From Emydura subglobosa (lineage: Eukaryota; Chordata; Testudines; Chelidae), in assembly GCA_007922225.1 (NCBI GenBank), contig ML679974.1, positions 3,647,105 to 3,711,104 of the forward strand: a stretch of 64,000 bases of DNA, written 5' to 3'. The position numbers were made by a program, and so were the translations under genes. This document shows positions 46,018-54,935 of the stretch, piece after piece; the stretch's first letter is position 1; each line of letters starts with the position of its first letter. The notes beneath the pieces were generated by a model. It was not told where the DNA came from and made no database searches. It saw only the letters and a list, made by a program, of their open reading frames with translations.

Positions 46018-46182
46018 TGCCAGAAGCTGGGAATGGACGACAGGGGATAGATCAATTGATGATTACCTGTTTTATTCCCTTTGAAGCATCTGGCATTGGC
46101 CACTATTGGAAGACAGGATGCTGGGCTAGATGGACCATTGGTCTGACCCCAATATGGCTGTTCTTATAGTCTTATGATCTTC
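46018..46182 (+). mobile_element. CR1-type LINE 3' end (TTCTTATG-tail subfamily)
   Basis: 'gccagaagctgggaatggac', 'gattacctgttttattccct', 'catctggcattggccactat', 'ggaagacaggatgctgggct', 'agatggaccattggtctgac' and 'gttcttatagtcttatgat' form the same family as 7798-7965, opposite strand, with its terminal 'ttcttatg'-like repeats. It lies about 80 bp from an oppositely oriented CR1 fragment. Confidence 0.65.
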
Positions 46183-47480
46183 ATAGAGGCTTGTTAAAAT
46201 GAATTTTAAGGACTGCCTAATTTAATGTCTCAACACTGACAGAAACTCATTTTGAAGAATAACCTATCTGTGTCTTAGAACCCTGCCAGTGTTTTAAGCA
46301 GATCAAATTATTTTATTTCCATCTGATAACTTCCAAAAACATACTACACATGCTACCTCTCCCTTTTCATTTCTAAAAATACAGTGCATGGTAGTAAATT
46401 GCAATATATGCATCATGGGGGACACTGAGAATTACTTCCACTATAAACATTCTGAACTTCCACTATAAACATTCTGAAGACCTGGTCTATATTCATATCA
46501 CTCAGGATGTGACAGTGCAAGTTCCAAACTGGCACAGCCAGAGCAGGACGACTTAACACACGAGCCAATACAGATCTTTGAGATCTGGCCCAGGGCTTTA
46601 ACCACAGACCTTCTTTCCTGATGGCTGATAAAACACTAGCCTTCTAGCTGAGGAGGACAGTTTGGCATTCTGTTTAGAGTCAATGAGTAATTCTTCTTAG
46701 CAGGGTAAAGGAGTCACTGTGAAGGAACATGAGGCATTTACTTCCCCATGGGATTTACTCACAGAAGAGACAATCCCCTCATATGGCAGCAAAGAACACT
46801 GCTCTTGGGACAACTCAAGGATCTTTCTTTAGGCTCTTTCCTCAATATCTGTTTATATCCGCATGATTTATTCCATTGTTCTTTTTTATTCAGGCATTTC
46901 GTATAGACACCACTGGTTGGTAGATTTATTAAAATAATGTGTTTTTCCAATGAACAGGATTTTAAGTATTATGATCTTTAGAACCATGAAGTATAACATT
47001 TTTGCACATAAATATCTGATCAGATATGTCATATTGAAAACTCATGTGTTTTGGAGAAATAGTATATGTACTTATCTGCATTTACTACAAAACTGTAAAA
47101 TGTCTGAGAACAGTGCGGTGAACAGCACAGCACTTACATAATGTTATGCCACAGGGCTAGAAGCATGTCTATTTACACCAGTGTGTGTTACATGGCACAT
47201 TATATACATCTCTGCAGAAGGTGCTCTCTGCAGATCCCTGATTTTGTGGTTTTGCGGATCCATACCCTCTGTCTCCTCCACGAACCCCCAAACCTGTCTC
47301 CTTATAGGGCAGCATGTATAGCAAGCTTCAGGAGATTCATCTCATGCAGTTGCCTTGATGGTCTGTCCCCTTCCTATAGGATTTTCTATGAAAGGATATG
47401 ACATAACTCTTAGAAAAGTAATAGAGTATTAATTTTAATGAGAAAGGGATACATTTCATTCATCTAAAAAAAAATTGAGG
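46183..47480. other. Non-genic stretch
   Basis: No supported gene. A 22-bp phrase ('gaacttccactataaacattct') is directly repeated at about 46430-46480. Confidence 0.4.
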
Positions 47481-47573
47481 AGCAGATTCTCAGCTAATGT
47501 AAATCAGCACATCTTCATTGAGTTCAATGGAGCTGCATCAAATTACACCATCTGAGAAGAGAATCAGATCCTT
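47481..47573. repeat. Palindromic dispersed repeat
   Basis: The left 'gcagattctcagctaatgta' with 'aaatcagcac' and the right 'aaattacaccatctgagaag' with 'agaatcagatcc' are inverted relative to each other around 'cattgagttcaatgg'. It is the best copy of the family also seen at 2503, 4560, 53570 and 54829. Confidence 0.55.
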
Positions 47574-48382
47574 AATTATTCTGTGTGCGTATCTGTGTGT
47601 GTGTAATATGCTCTCCTGACCTTCTGCCTTAAGACTATGGCCACTAGACAGTTGTTAAATCTGTTTTCCATAAGCAAAAATGGTGTTTTGTTCACAGTAT
47701 TATTAAATGTAAATTAAAATGTATATTGGGATTCTCAATGTAAAGTTTAAAGTAGTAATGCAACTCATTCCCCGTCTATATATTTTAAGAGATGTTCTTT
47801 TCAATCTTATTATTTCTAACTGAAATCAAAAGTTACACGATTCCAGTGCACAGGGATCTAAAATATTAATTTGCAAAATATGGTGTTTTTGCCTTAATTT
47901 AAATTAATTTGTTATGACCCTATTGGCCTTTTAGAACCTCAAAGCATCTTTTATTCCTTAGAAAAGATAGTCAAATTTTCCCAGTGGAAAGTCCTTAGCC
48001 AGCAATGGACAAGCAGGAAACAACTTGCTCCCAAAAGGATTATATTCTAGATGCATGGTTCAAGACCTTAAAACTGTAATGAGACCAGACCCATCGCCCA
48101 TTAATCATCATTGCCACTCCAGTTTTCATTAAGTCCTATATTTCAAAGTGGCCTCAAGTGTTCCATTGCCTCCTTCTAGATGGGGCTGGGAGCATCAGAG
48201 AAGTGATGCAGTCACAGCCTTTATATAAGTCAGAGGTGGTGGTGAAGTGATGATGTGCTCACTAGCACTATTACCCTTTTCACTCTATAGTAGTTGGGAA
48301 TATGAATTGGGCATTTTATTCATAGAAGGTAATTCCTTCCCTCCAGCAGCATTTGTCATGCAGATAGCTGGTTTTGTGAGGT
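47574..48382. other. Non-genic stretch with short (GT)n
   Basis: A short TG run lies at 47583-47604. No gene is supported. Confidence 0.35.
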
Positions 48383-48635
48383 AAGCTATGTCTGTACTTC
48401 GAGCTGGGTTGATTCCTCATTGAGCTAGCATGCTTAAAATAGTAGTGTAGCCGGGATGGCATGTGGGCAGTGGCAGCATGTGCTAGCTGGGCCAAGTGCT
48501 GAGCCCCATGGGTACATACATAGCACAACTAGCTCATTTTGCTATTCATCACTGCTAGTGCTATCCCAGCTACACTGCTGTTTTTAGCATGTTTGCTCAA
48601 TGAGAGTCAGTATGTGAGCTGGGAATCACATCTCT
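48383..48635. mobile_element. TIR DNA element (non-autonomous), about 250 bp
   Basis: The left arm has 'aagctatgtctgtacttcga', 'gctgggttgattcct', 'cattgagctagcatgctt' and 'aaaatagtagtgtagccggg'. It is answered by the right arm 'atcccagctacactgctgtt', 'tttagcatgtttgctcaatg', 'agagtcagtatgtgagctgg' and 'gaatcacat'. This is an extended imperfect palindrome with no coding. Confidence 0.7.
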
Positions 48636-50089
48636 TTTATGTAGGGAGAATGCAGGGGTGGATGAAAGCTAACTCGGATGGACTTCTACCCTGAGGTGAA
48701 GGCAGAATGAAGTAGGGAAGAACTGATACAGAGCGGCCTGGAACCACAAAGACTTTTCTTCCTCTTATGCTGTACTTTTGGTAAAATAAAGTTTTGTTGA
48801 AAAATAATTGGATAAAAAAAGCACTTCTCAAAACTGATAGAAAAACTTTCAAGGTCTATGTGGGTCAGCTTTATTACCATGTGCTGGTGATGACAGCATG
48901 GATGGGAATTCATCCAGCATTCTAGAGAAGATCTTGTTTTAAGTGTCATACTATATATTAGAAATGTAAGTAGTCCAGATTCATGTATAAAATCATGGGG
49001 GTGGGGGAGCAGAAATGTGAAATGCCTCTTGTTTAAAAGCTTTGTCACTTGTATGAGCACACCTTGGACAAATACAAGGTTATTGCACTCCAAACCTAAA
49101 CTTTAATAACTATGGCTTCTTGTCAAGACAAATTAAGTAAATGCAAAGATCTATTAGGTTTTGCACCAGTTTGTGTACCTCTTTGTCATTGCTGTTATAC
49201 TTAATAAAAGCTGAAATAGAACACTATTAAAGGGACAGTGTCACGTAGTTTATGCCCAAAATTTAAATCAACCTTGAAGTTTGTACAAAATGTCCTCCAG
49301 ATTTGAAATACATGTATTTTAAATCCATTGCTTTCTTGCTCAGGGAGAAAAACAAATGTCAGTAGTCACTGCCTGTATCTTTTACTCTGGTGCTGCAGAG
49401 CTTAACTGATAAAACTTTCCTGACATCATCAACACAAACAGGAAAGCAAAGCGACATTACATGTGTTTCCAAATAGCATCCACCATTAAACAGTATTCTC
49501 CATGCAGGAGGCAAACTTTACCACTTATAAGTTCAAATCAGTGAAATTGTGCTTCTGGAACCACATACATTTCAGGAATAGAAATATATGGCCCAGATTG
49601 CTACCTGGAGACCTACAAATGGAAAAAAAGCCTTCCATATGTGGATTTTGCTTACCTACTTTGGAATGAAGAGTCTTCCTGAAACACTGCTGATTGCTCC
49701 TTGTAGGGCTAGCATCCACACAAGGGGGAAGTGATGCATCTAGGTGACTCATGGTTAAAGCCAGAGGGACAAATCATTCGTATTTTAGTACTGTGGAGAT
49801 TTCTCAGGAAAAGTAATACTATCGTACTACCTTTTTCACACCTCCTCCATGTGGAGTAAATCCGTTTAAAGGGGTTTCTCTGGGCAGCTATGGTCAGGGA
49901 AGACCCTGATACATGGCTCTAGTGAAGCTGTATCACCAGGAAATAGAAGAAACATCCCGGGGTCCCTCTGACAATCTGTTTATAATGGCCCTGATCATTC
50001 TCAGATCTGTGCACATCCCAAGGATTTAGAGAAAGCAGCACTAGTCTCTCCTTCTTTCTTCTAAGCTGTAGGAGAGAGAGCAGAGAGTT
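48636..50089. other. Non-genic stretch
   Basis: The ORF 48686-49093 (-), 135 codons, was examined; it has no recognisable domain and no supporting signals. No repeat identified. Confidence 0.35.
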
Positions 50090-50187
50090 ATGTGTGCATA
50101 TGTGTGTGTGAATGAGAGAAAGAGAGCTCTGTGTGTGTGTGAGAGAGAGAGACGGAGATAGTCGTGTGTGTGAGAAAGAGAGAGACC
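50090..50187. repeat. Imperfect (TG)n/(AG)n microsatellite
   Basis: Alternating blocks of TG and AG dinucleotides over about 95 bp, for example 'ctctgtgtgtgtgtgagaga'. Confidence 0.9.
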
Positions 50188-50404
50188 CAAATTAAAGTGG
50201 TGAGTTTTACATCTAGTTCTTAATGGAGAGGGCCGTGTGGTCCCTTAGAATTCTTGGGGTGGACCACGGGGTTGAATATATATTATATTAACTATTGTTT
50301 AGTACTGCACTTATGAAACTTCTGTTTGGCTTTAATTATATTACTGTGTTGGGTATCCCTTTCTTTTGTATTTGTCTTTCCATTTCTATTTTCTTTGGGA
50401 AGGA

Positions 50405-50755
50405 GAGTTGTCTAGTGGGGGGACTATGAACCACAAAAAGTGGATTCTAGTCCCAGCTTTACCATGGGTTCCATATTTGACATAGACTTTATGGACTTGA
50501 TTCTCATTCACACCAAAGCTACTGTTCTGGCTCTGTGAAGGATTCTCAATATGAACATATATATAATTTACACCCACTTCATGTGTAAATGAGAATCAGG
50601 TCCTGTGTCTCAGACTATTTCAGTTTATCCATCTTTATAATAATAAATACTTAATTACCTCCTGGGTTGTTGTGGGGCCTAATTAATAATGTGTGTAAAA
50701 TGCTCTGAGATTCCCTGGATGAAAGACATCGCAGGAGTACAAAGTACTTAAAGTA
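50405..50755 (+). mobile_element. MIR-like SINE split by a palindromic insert
   Basis: 'ttgtctagtggggggactat' and 'gtggattctagtcccagctt' resemble the tRNA-derived head of MIR-type SINEs. From 50604 the core and tail follow: 'tgtctcagactatttcagtt', 'tatccatctttataataata', 'cctcctgggttgttgtgggg' and 'aaaatgctctgagattccct'. The part between (50492-50603) is an inverted repeat that does not belong to MIR. Confidence 0.55.
50492..50603. repeat. Palindromic insert in MIR-like SINE
   Basis: The left arm 'ggacttgattctcattcaca' is answered by the right arm 'gtgtaaatgagaatcaggtc' (reverse complement, few mismatches). 'tgtaaatgagaatcagg' also occurs at 301-317. It is probably a separate short DNA element inserted into the SINE. 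Confidence 0.55.
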
Positions 50756-51477
50756 TTTTATAAACCAAAATAAGGCAAAGAACAAGGATAGTAAACTGAT
50801 GGCATTTCTCACTCATTAATTCCATTTTCTCCCCTCCCCCGCATACACTCCAGTTGCTTAGCTATATTGCAGCAATCAGATGGTTGCTTCTGTGATGCTA
50901 GGACATTATAGTCTTGAAGAAGAATAAAAAAAGACCATTGAAGACTGGAAATATTGCGTATAGAAATTAGTATTTCTAGACACTGGGGCACCTGCCTATG
51001 GAATGGGAGGATATTTGCTTTTGTACTCTGCTCATCATTACAAGACTAAAAATCCCAGTTCAAATGTTTGATACTTGAATTGACACTTCTGTTGAGCTGA
51101 AAAGAGGAGGATTTTCATTCTCTTCAGTGGAATTTAGGCTGAGAGAAAGTGCCCATCCTGACCTTTATCAAGGGCAATGCACTTGAATAACAATGAAAGA
51201 AACTTCTGTTCCCAGGTTAATGTTTTATCTTGTTCCCTTGGTGCTGTTACAGTTGTTCTTACAACCTTGATAGATGGCTATTTGTATGACCTTTCTTTCT
51301 TATATGTAGCATCCTTACAAAGTGTTTAGCACATTCTTAAATGCTAAATGTGACTAAAGAAATCAAGAAACAAACATAAAATAACCACAGTAAGATATTA
51401 ATGTAGACATAAAAAATACAGTTCACTAAAAGTCAGGGTAAAAAATATTATATTCAATGATTTTTTAATAAAATTAT
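50756..51477. other. Non-genic stretch
   Basis: No supported gene or repeat. Confidence 0.35.
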
Positions 51478-51600
51478 AAAAATGTAGTGCTGGAAGGGAG
51501 CTCAAGAAGTCATTTAGTCCAGAGGCAGGATCAAGTATACCTAGACCATCCCTGACAAGGGTTTGTATAACTTATTCTTACTAATGTACCCATCATACTG
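51478..51600 (-). mobile_element. CR1 LINE 3' end fragment
   Basis: 'aaaaatgtagtgctggaagg', 'gagctcaagaagtcatttag' and 'tccagaggcaggatcaagta', then 'cctagaccatccctgacaag' form the CR1 3' UTR on the minus strand, comparable to 45818. Confidence 0.65.
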
Positions 51601-51992
51601 TCTTTGGGCTCAGACACAGAAAAAAACATGTTATAAATTATCAATATTAGCTAATATTACAAAGAAACATCACTGAGATTCTGTTAAAAAGAAACAAACA
51701 CACTTTGCCAGGCAAAAGCCTAAATAAACAGAGAGGCTTTACACCATGCCTTGAAAGTCAACATTCCTGGGCTCTGTTGTACCAACAGTTAGGGCATGTG
51801 TGCACAGAGACACTCAGGAAAGTTAAGCCTACGTAACTGAAGGTATGAATTTAAAGCACGTTAGTTAAAGCGCATTAAACCCACATGAGAAATGTCTATC
51901 AGTTTAGTATCCTTGTTCTTTGCCTTATTTTGGTTTATAAATGTATGAAATTGTTTAAAATCAAACCCACAAAGTTCAATAGTCATTGAACA

Positions 51993-52024
51993 TGACTCTC
52001 TTTCTCTCTCTCTCTGTCTCCTCT
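51993..52024. repeat. (CT)n microsatellite
   Basis: A run of CT dinucleotides with two interruptions, directly before the TIR element at 52027. Confidence 0.85.
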
Positions 52025-52026
52025 TA

Positions 52027-52290
52027 GGTATGTCTACAGTACAGAGACTGCTGGCACAACTATGTCAGTATAGCTACACCGGCAAAAACCCATTTTTCTG
52101 TCAGTATAGGAATCATGTCCCCAAATGAGTTAGCTATGGCAATGGAAGCCCCTTTCCATCAACATAGCTGCGTCAGTGCTGGAGGTTGTGTCAGCATAAC
52201 TGTGTCTGTCAGTGGTGTGGTTTTTTCACATCTTTGATAGACATAGCTATGCTAATATAACTTCCAAAGGGTAAGCCAAGCCTTAGTATA
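52027..52290. mobile_element. TIR DNA element (non-autonomous), about 265 bp
   Basis: The left 'gtatgtctacagtacagaga' with 'atgtcagtatagctacaccg' is matched in inverse by the right 'agacatagctatgctaatat' and 'gtaagccaagcctt'. The interior has 'gtgtggttttttcacat', like 'gtggatttttggcacacc' in the element at 42430, so these two are related. Confidence 0.6.
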
Positions 52291-52639
52291 GAATAGAACA
52301 TGTGTAGGAATACTAGCCAGGCTATAGTTCCAGGCTGTTACAGAAGTGTTGGTAAGCCCTGTGTGGATGGTCTCATTCTGAAGTAAAGTGGCCTTAGCTT
52401 ACTTTTTCTTAATTCACTTCTCTCTGACAAACTAAAGCCACTTTACTTCTGAATGAGTAATGAGAAGGGAATGTAGCAGATATGAGCTCTGCTACATTTG
52501 TTCCTCTGCTGGTGTAAGGAACTTTATATCTGCAGTGCCAGCAGCATAAGTTAGAGGAGGACCCTCTTCTGCTTTAACTTGTGCCAGGACCACATAGCTC
52601 CAGATCAAGGAGTTGCAATTGGCTCCCTGCAACCATCCC

Positions 52640-52830
52640 TTTCCACAGTGTCCAAATGCAGGTCAGTCATAGTTAAAAATCCCAGCTCAACCACTAGAGC
52701 CTTGTGTGGCCTTGAGCTGCATTTCATTTTTCCATTCTCTGAAATGGGCAGAATGCTATGTACTTGTCTATGTCACAGGAGTCTTCAGAGAATTAATTAA
52801 TGGTGGACAGTAGTTTGAAAAGCAAGTGCA
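52640..52830 (+). mobile_element. MIR-like SINE fragment
   Basis: 'aaaatcccagctcaaccact', 'agccttgtgtggccttgagc', 'cattctctgaaatgggcaga', 'cacaggagtcttcagagaat' and 'taattaatgg' follow the order of MIR-type SINEs (tRNA-derived head, 'tgtgtgaccttggg', 'aaatgggg', 'cacagggttgttgtgagg..taa'). Confidence 0.55.
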
Positions 52831-52859
52831 CTCCTAGTTGCTGTTATTGTACTCTAACA

Positions 52860-53060
52860 CAGTGGTTTTCAATCTGCAGGTCAGCAGAATGTCTAAGGGA
52901 TCCACGAAAGGTTGTTGTTACCATATAACAGTGATTTTCAACCTGTTGTCCATAGACCTCTAGGGGTCCACAGACTATGTCTAAGATTTCCAAAGGGGTC
53001 CGCACCTCCACTTGAAATTTTTTAGGGGTCCGCAAATGAAAAAAAAGTTGAAAACCACTG
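52860..53060. mobile_element. hAT-like elements, one nested in or abutting another
   Basis: The left end 'cagtggttttcaatctgcag' and the reverse complement of the right end 'cagtggttttcaac' are inverted. The flanks 'ctctaaca' (52852-52859) and 'ctttaacg' (53061-53068) agree at 6 of 8 positions. A second left terminus, 'cagtgattttcaacctgttg', begins at 52929, so either one copy inserted into another or the left end was duplicated. Text such as 'ggggtccacagacta' and 'ggggtccgcacctcc' repeats internally. No transposase. Confidence 0.7.
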
Positions 53061-53068
53061 CTTTAACG

Positions 53069-53655
53069 TGTAAAACAATTAAAAAACTCAGTAGTAAACA
53101 TCTAGTAGGAGGCAGAAAAGTTTGTGAGAGCCTCCCACGAACCAGTGCTTCTAAGAATAAGAATGGAAAACAAAGACAGGGATTCTCCCTGATGTACCTC
53201 TGTGCAATTCAGACAGCACAGAGAATACTTCTTGTAGTTACGTTGCAGCACAGCTTTCACAAGAATGTATTTCACAATTCAGGAAATTTACAAGAGACTT
53301 TGTAAAGAACTGAGCTTTACTCACCACAAGTAAATGTGAAACTTCACAGGACATATGGACTTGAGACCCTAGCAAAAGATTAGGAAAGTATCTCTCACTT
53401 TTCACTTCTTTCTCTAGGGGCCTGATCTAAAGTATAGTGAAGTTAATGGAAAGATTCCCATTGACTTCTGTGGGCATTGTATTAGGCCCTTTATTCAAAA
53501 AATTCATTCAAATGAATAAAATCTTTCCTTCTTCATGAAATGTTCCAAATAAATGGAAACTCTGGGACTGGTTCTGCTCTCATTTACATTGGGTTAAATC
53601 AGGAGTAACTGCAATGAATATAGTGGAGCTACTTAAATGTACAATGTAAAAATGT
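53069..53655. other. Non-genic stretch with dispersed-repeat copy
   Basis: At 53415-53490, 'ctgatctaaagtatagtgaagttaatggaaag..cccattgacttctgtggg' and at 53560-53620, 'ggttctgctctcatttacattgggttaaatcaggagtaactgcaatg' belong to the dispersed inverted phrases. No gene. Confidence 0.4.
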
Positions 53656-54070
53656 GAGTTGAGAATCAATTGTCCTCTTTTTATTTTACTACAGCAGAAG
53701 TCTTGAAGGTACTAGATCTGAGTACTGGGTGTTTGAGTCTAAACTTCTTATGCAATATGCTGGCCAGGTGCGCCAGAAAAAAGCAGGGGGAGTTGAAAAA
53801 AAGGGTGATCCCTTGGGGAAGCTGAAGTCATTATTTAGGATCAATGCCCATCTGGACCACTCACAAATGCTTAAATACTCATATGTAATTCATTTGCGTG
53901 GATTAAAAGACACTCTAAAATCAATATATGAACATTTTGTTAAGTGCTTAAATGGATGTCAGGAGTGTGCATGCTGTGCTGGAGAATTTAAGGTAGTAAA
54001 CGGACACAAATTTGCTTCGCTAATATCACCAGGTGGGCGTGAACATTATTTATATATAGATCTATTTTAA
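53656..54070 (+). CDS. Unidentified ORF, possible exon or unknown repeat protein fragment
   Basis: The frame is open from about 53656 to a TAA at about 54068. The first ATG lies in LLMQYAGQVRQ; the upstream residues SLEGTRSEYWVFESK are also open. A pyrimidine-rich stretch ending 'ttattttactacag' at about 53695 resembles a splice acceptor. The protein has ordinary composition, with a basic stretch (RQKKAGGVEKKGDP), a helical-looking middle (LKYSYVIHLRGLKDTLKSIY) and a Cys cluster (KCLNGCQECACCAGEF). I do not recognise a family. It could be a terminal exon, a fragment of an unrecognised mobile element or chance. It is one of the few ORFs outside the transposons that is not low-complexity. Confidence 0.25.
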
Positions 54071-54828
54071 TTATTCACTGAAACAGATTAAACCTGTAAA
54101 AGCTTGGGGGGGCAAAGGGCACAAATCTCCATCAGCTGCCACCATGGATTCTTAAATTATTGATGATAAAGTGTTGAAGTACTATTGAATTGAACTGCAA
54201 GGAAGCCATGCTGCTTCCACTTTGTGAAAACTCTGAAGACAGAGGAAAATCTGTTATATGTATTTATTTACCTTTATGCTATTTCTGTCACTTAGTACAA
54301 CTGTAGCAACATGAGTTTTGTTTTTCATCAGTAAAAGAAAGAGAGGATTCGCAACATAGTGATTTCTGGCAAGCAGAACTAAATACAAGAAAAGCTTTTC
54401 TTGTCACATTTCCAGGTCTTTTCATAATGTTATCTGTATAGAGGATGATAACAGCATGTGCCACATACAGCTGCATCATACAAATAAAAATACATGTAAG
54501 TAGCAATTGTATGCTGTGCATTTTCAATGGAAAGCCTTTCCTATCCAGTTAAGCTGTGACAAAGAGGGCCTTTCCATTTTCAACACTATCGAGGTATAGC
54601 CACAATATTTACAGACTCTAGAATTTAATTCAGAGTGTGGATCATTATTTGTAATGTACTAGCCAGGTACCATTGATTCTTGCTCTAGCAAGCCTCTAAG
54701 CTCTTTGTTATGTTCTAAATGAGTGAGAGAGAAAAAGATTGAAATAAAACCACCCTAGATTATTTTCTCTGTTTTACAACTGGAATAGGGAATACATAGG
54801 CCATCCTCTGCATCATAAATGTATACAG
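54071..54828. other. Non-genic stretch
   Basis: No supported gene or repeat. Confidence 0.35.
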
Positions 54829-54935
54829 CCTGATTCTCCTTCAGTTACACTGGTGTTAATCCAGAAAAAATGCCTTTGAATTAAATGGATTTTTTTTCTA
54901 GGTTTACATCAATATAACAATCACAGACAGCATCA
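54829..54935. repeat. Dispersed palindrome-type repeat fragment
   Basis: 'cctgattctccttcagttac' and 'actggtgttaatccag' match the left half of the family at 47481. The right half is degraded ('taggtttacatcaatataac'). Confidence 0.4.

Noticed and set aside
48686..49093. 135-codon minus-strand ORF
   Set aside because: No domain, overlapped by another ORF in a different frame, ordinary AT-rich context; compatible with chance.
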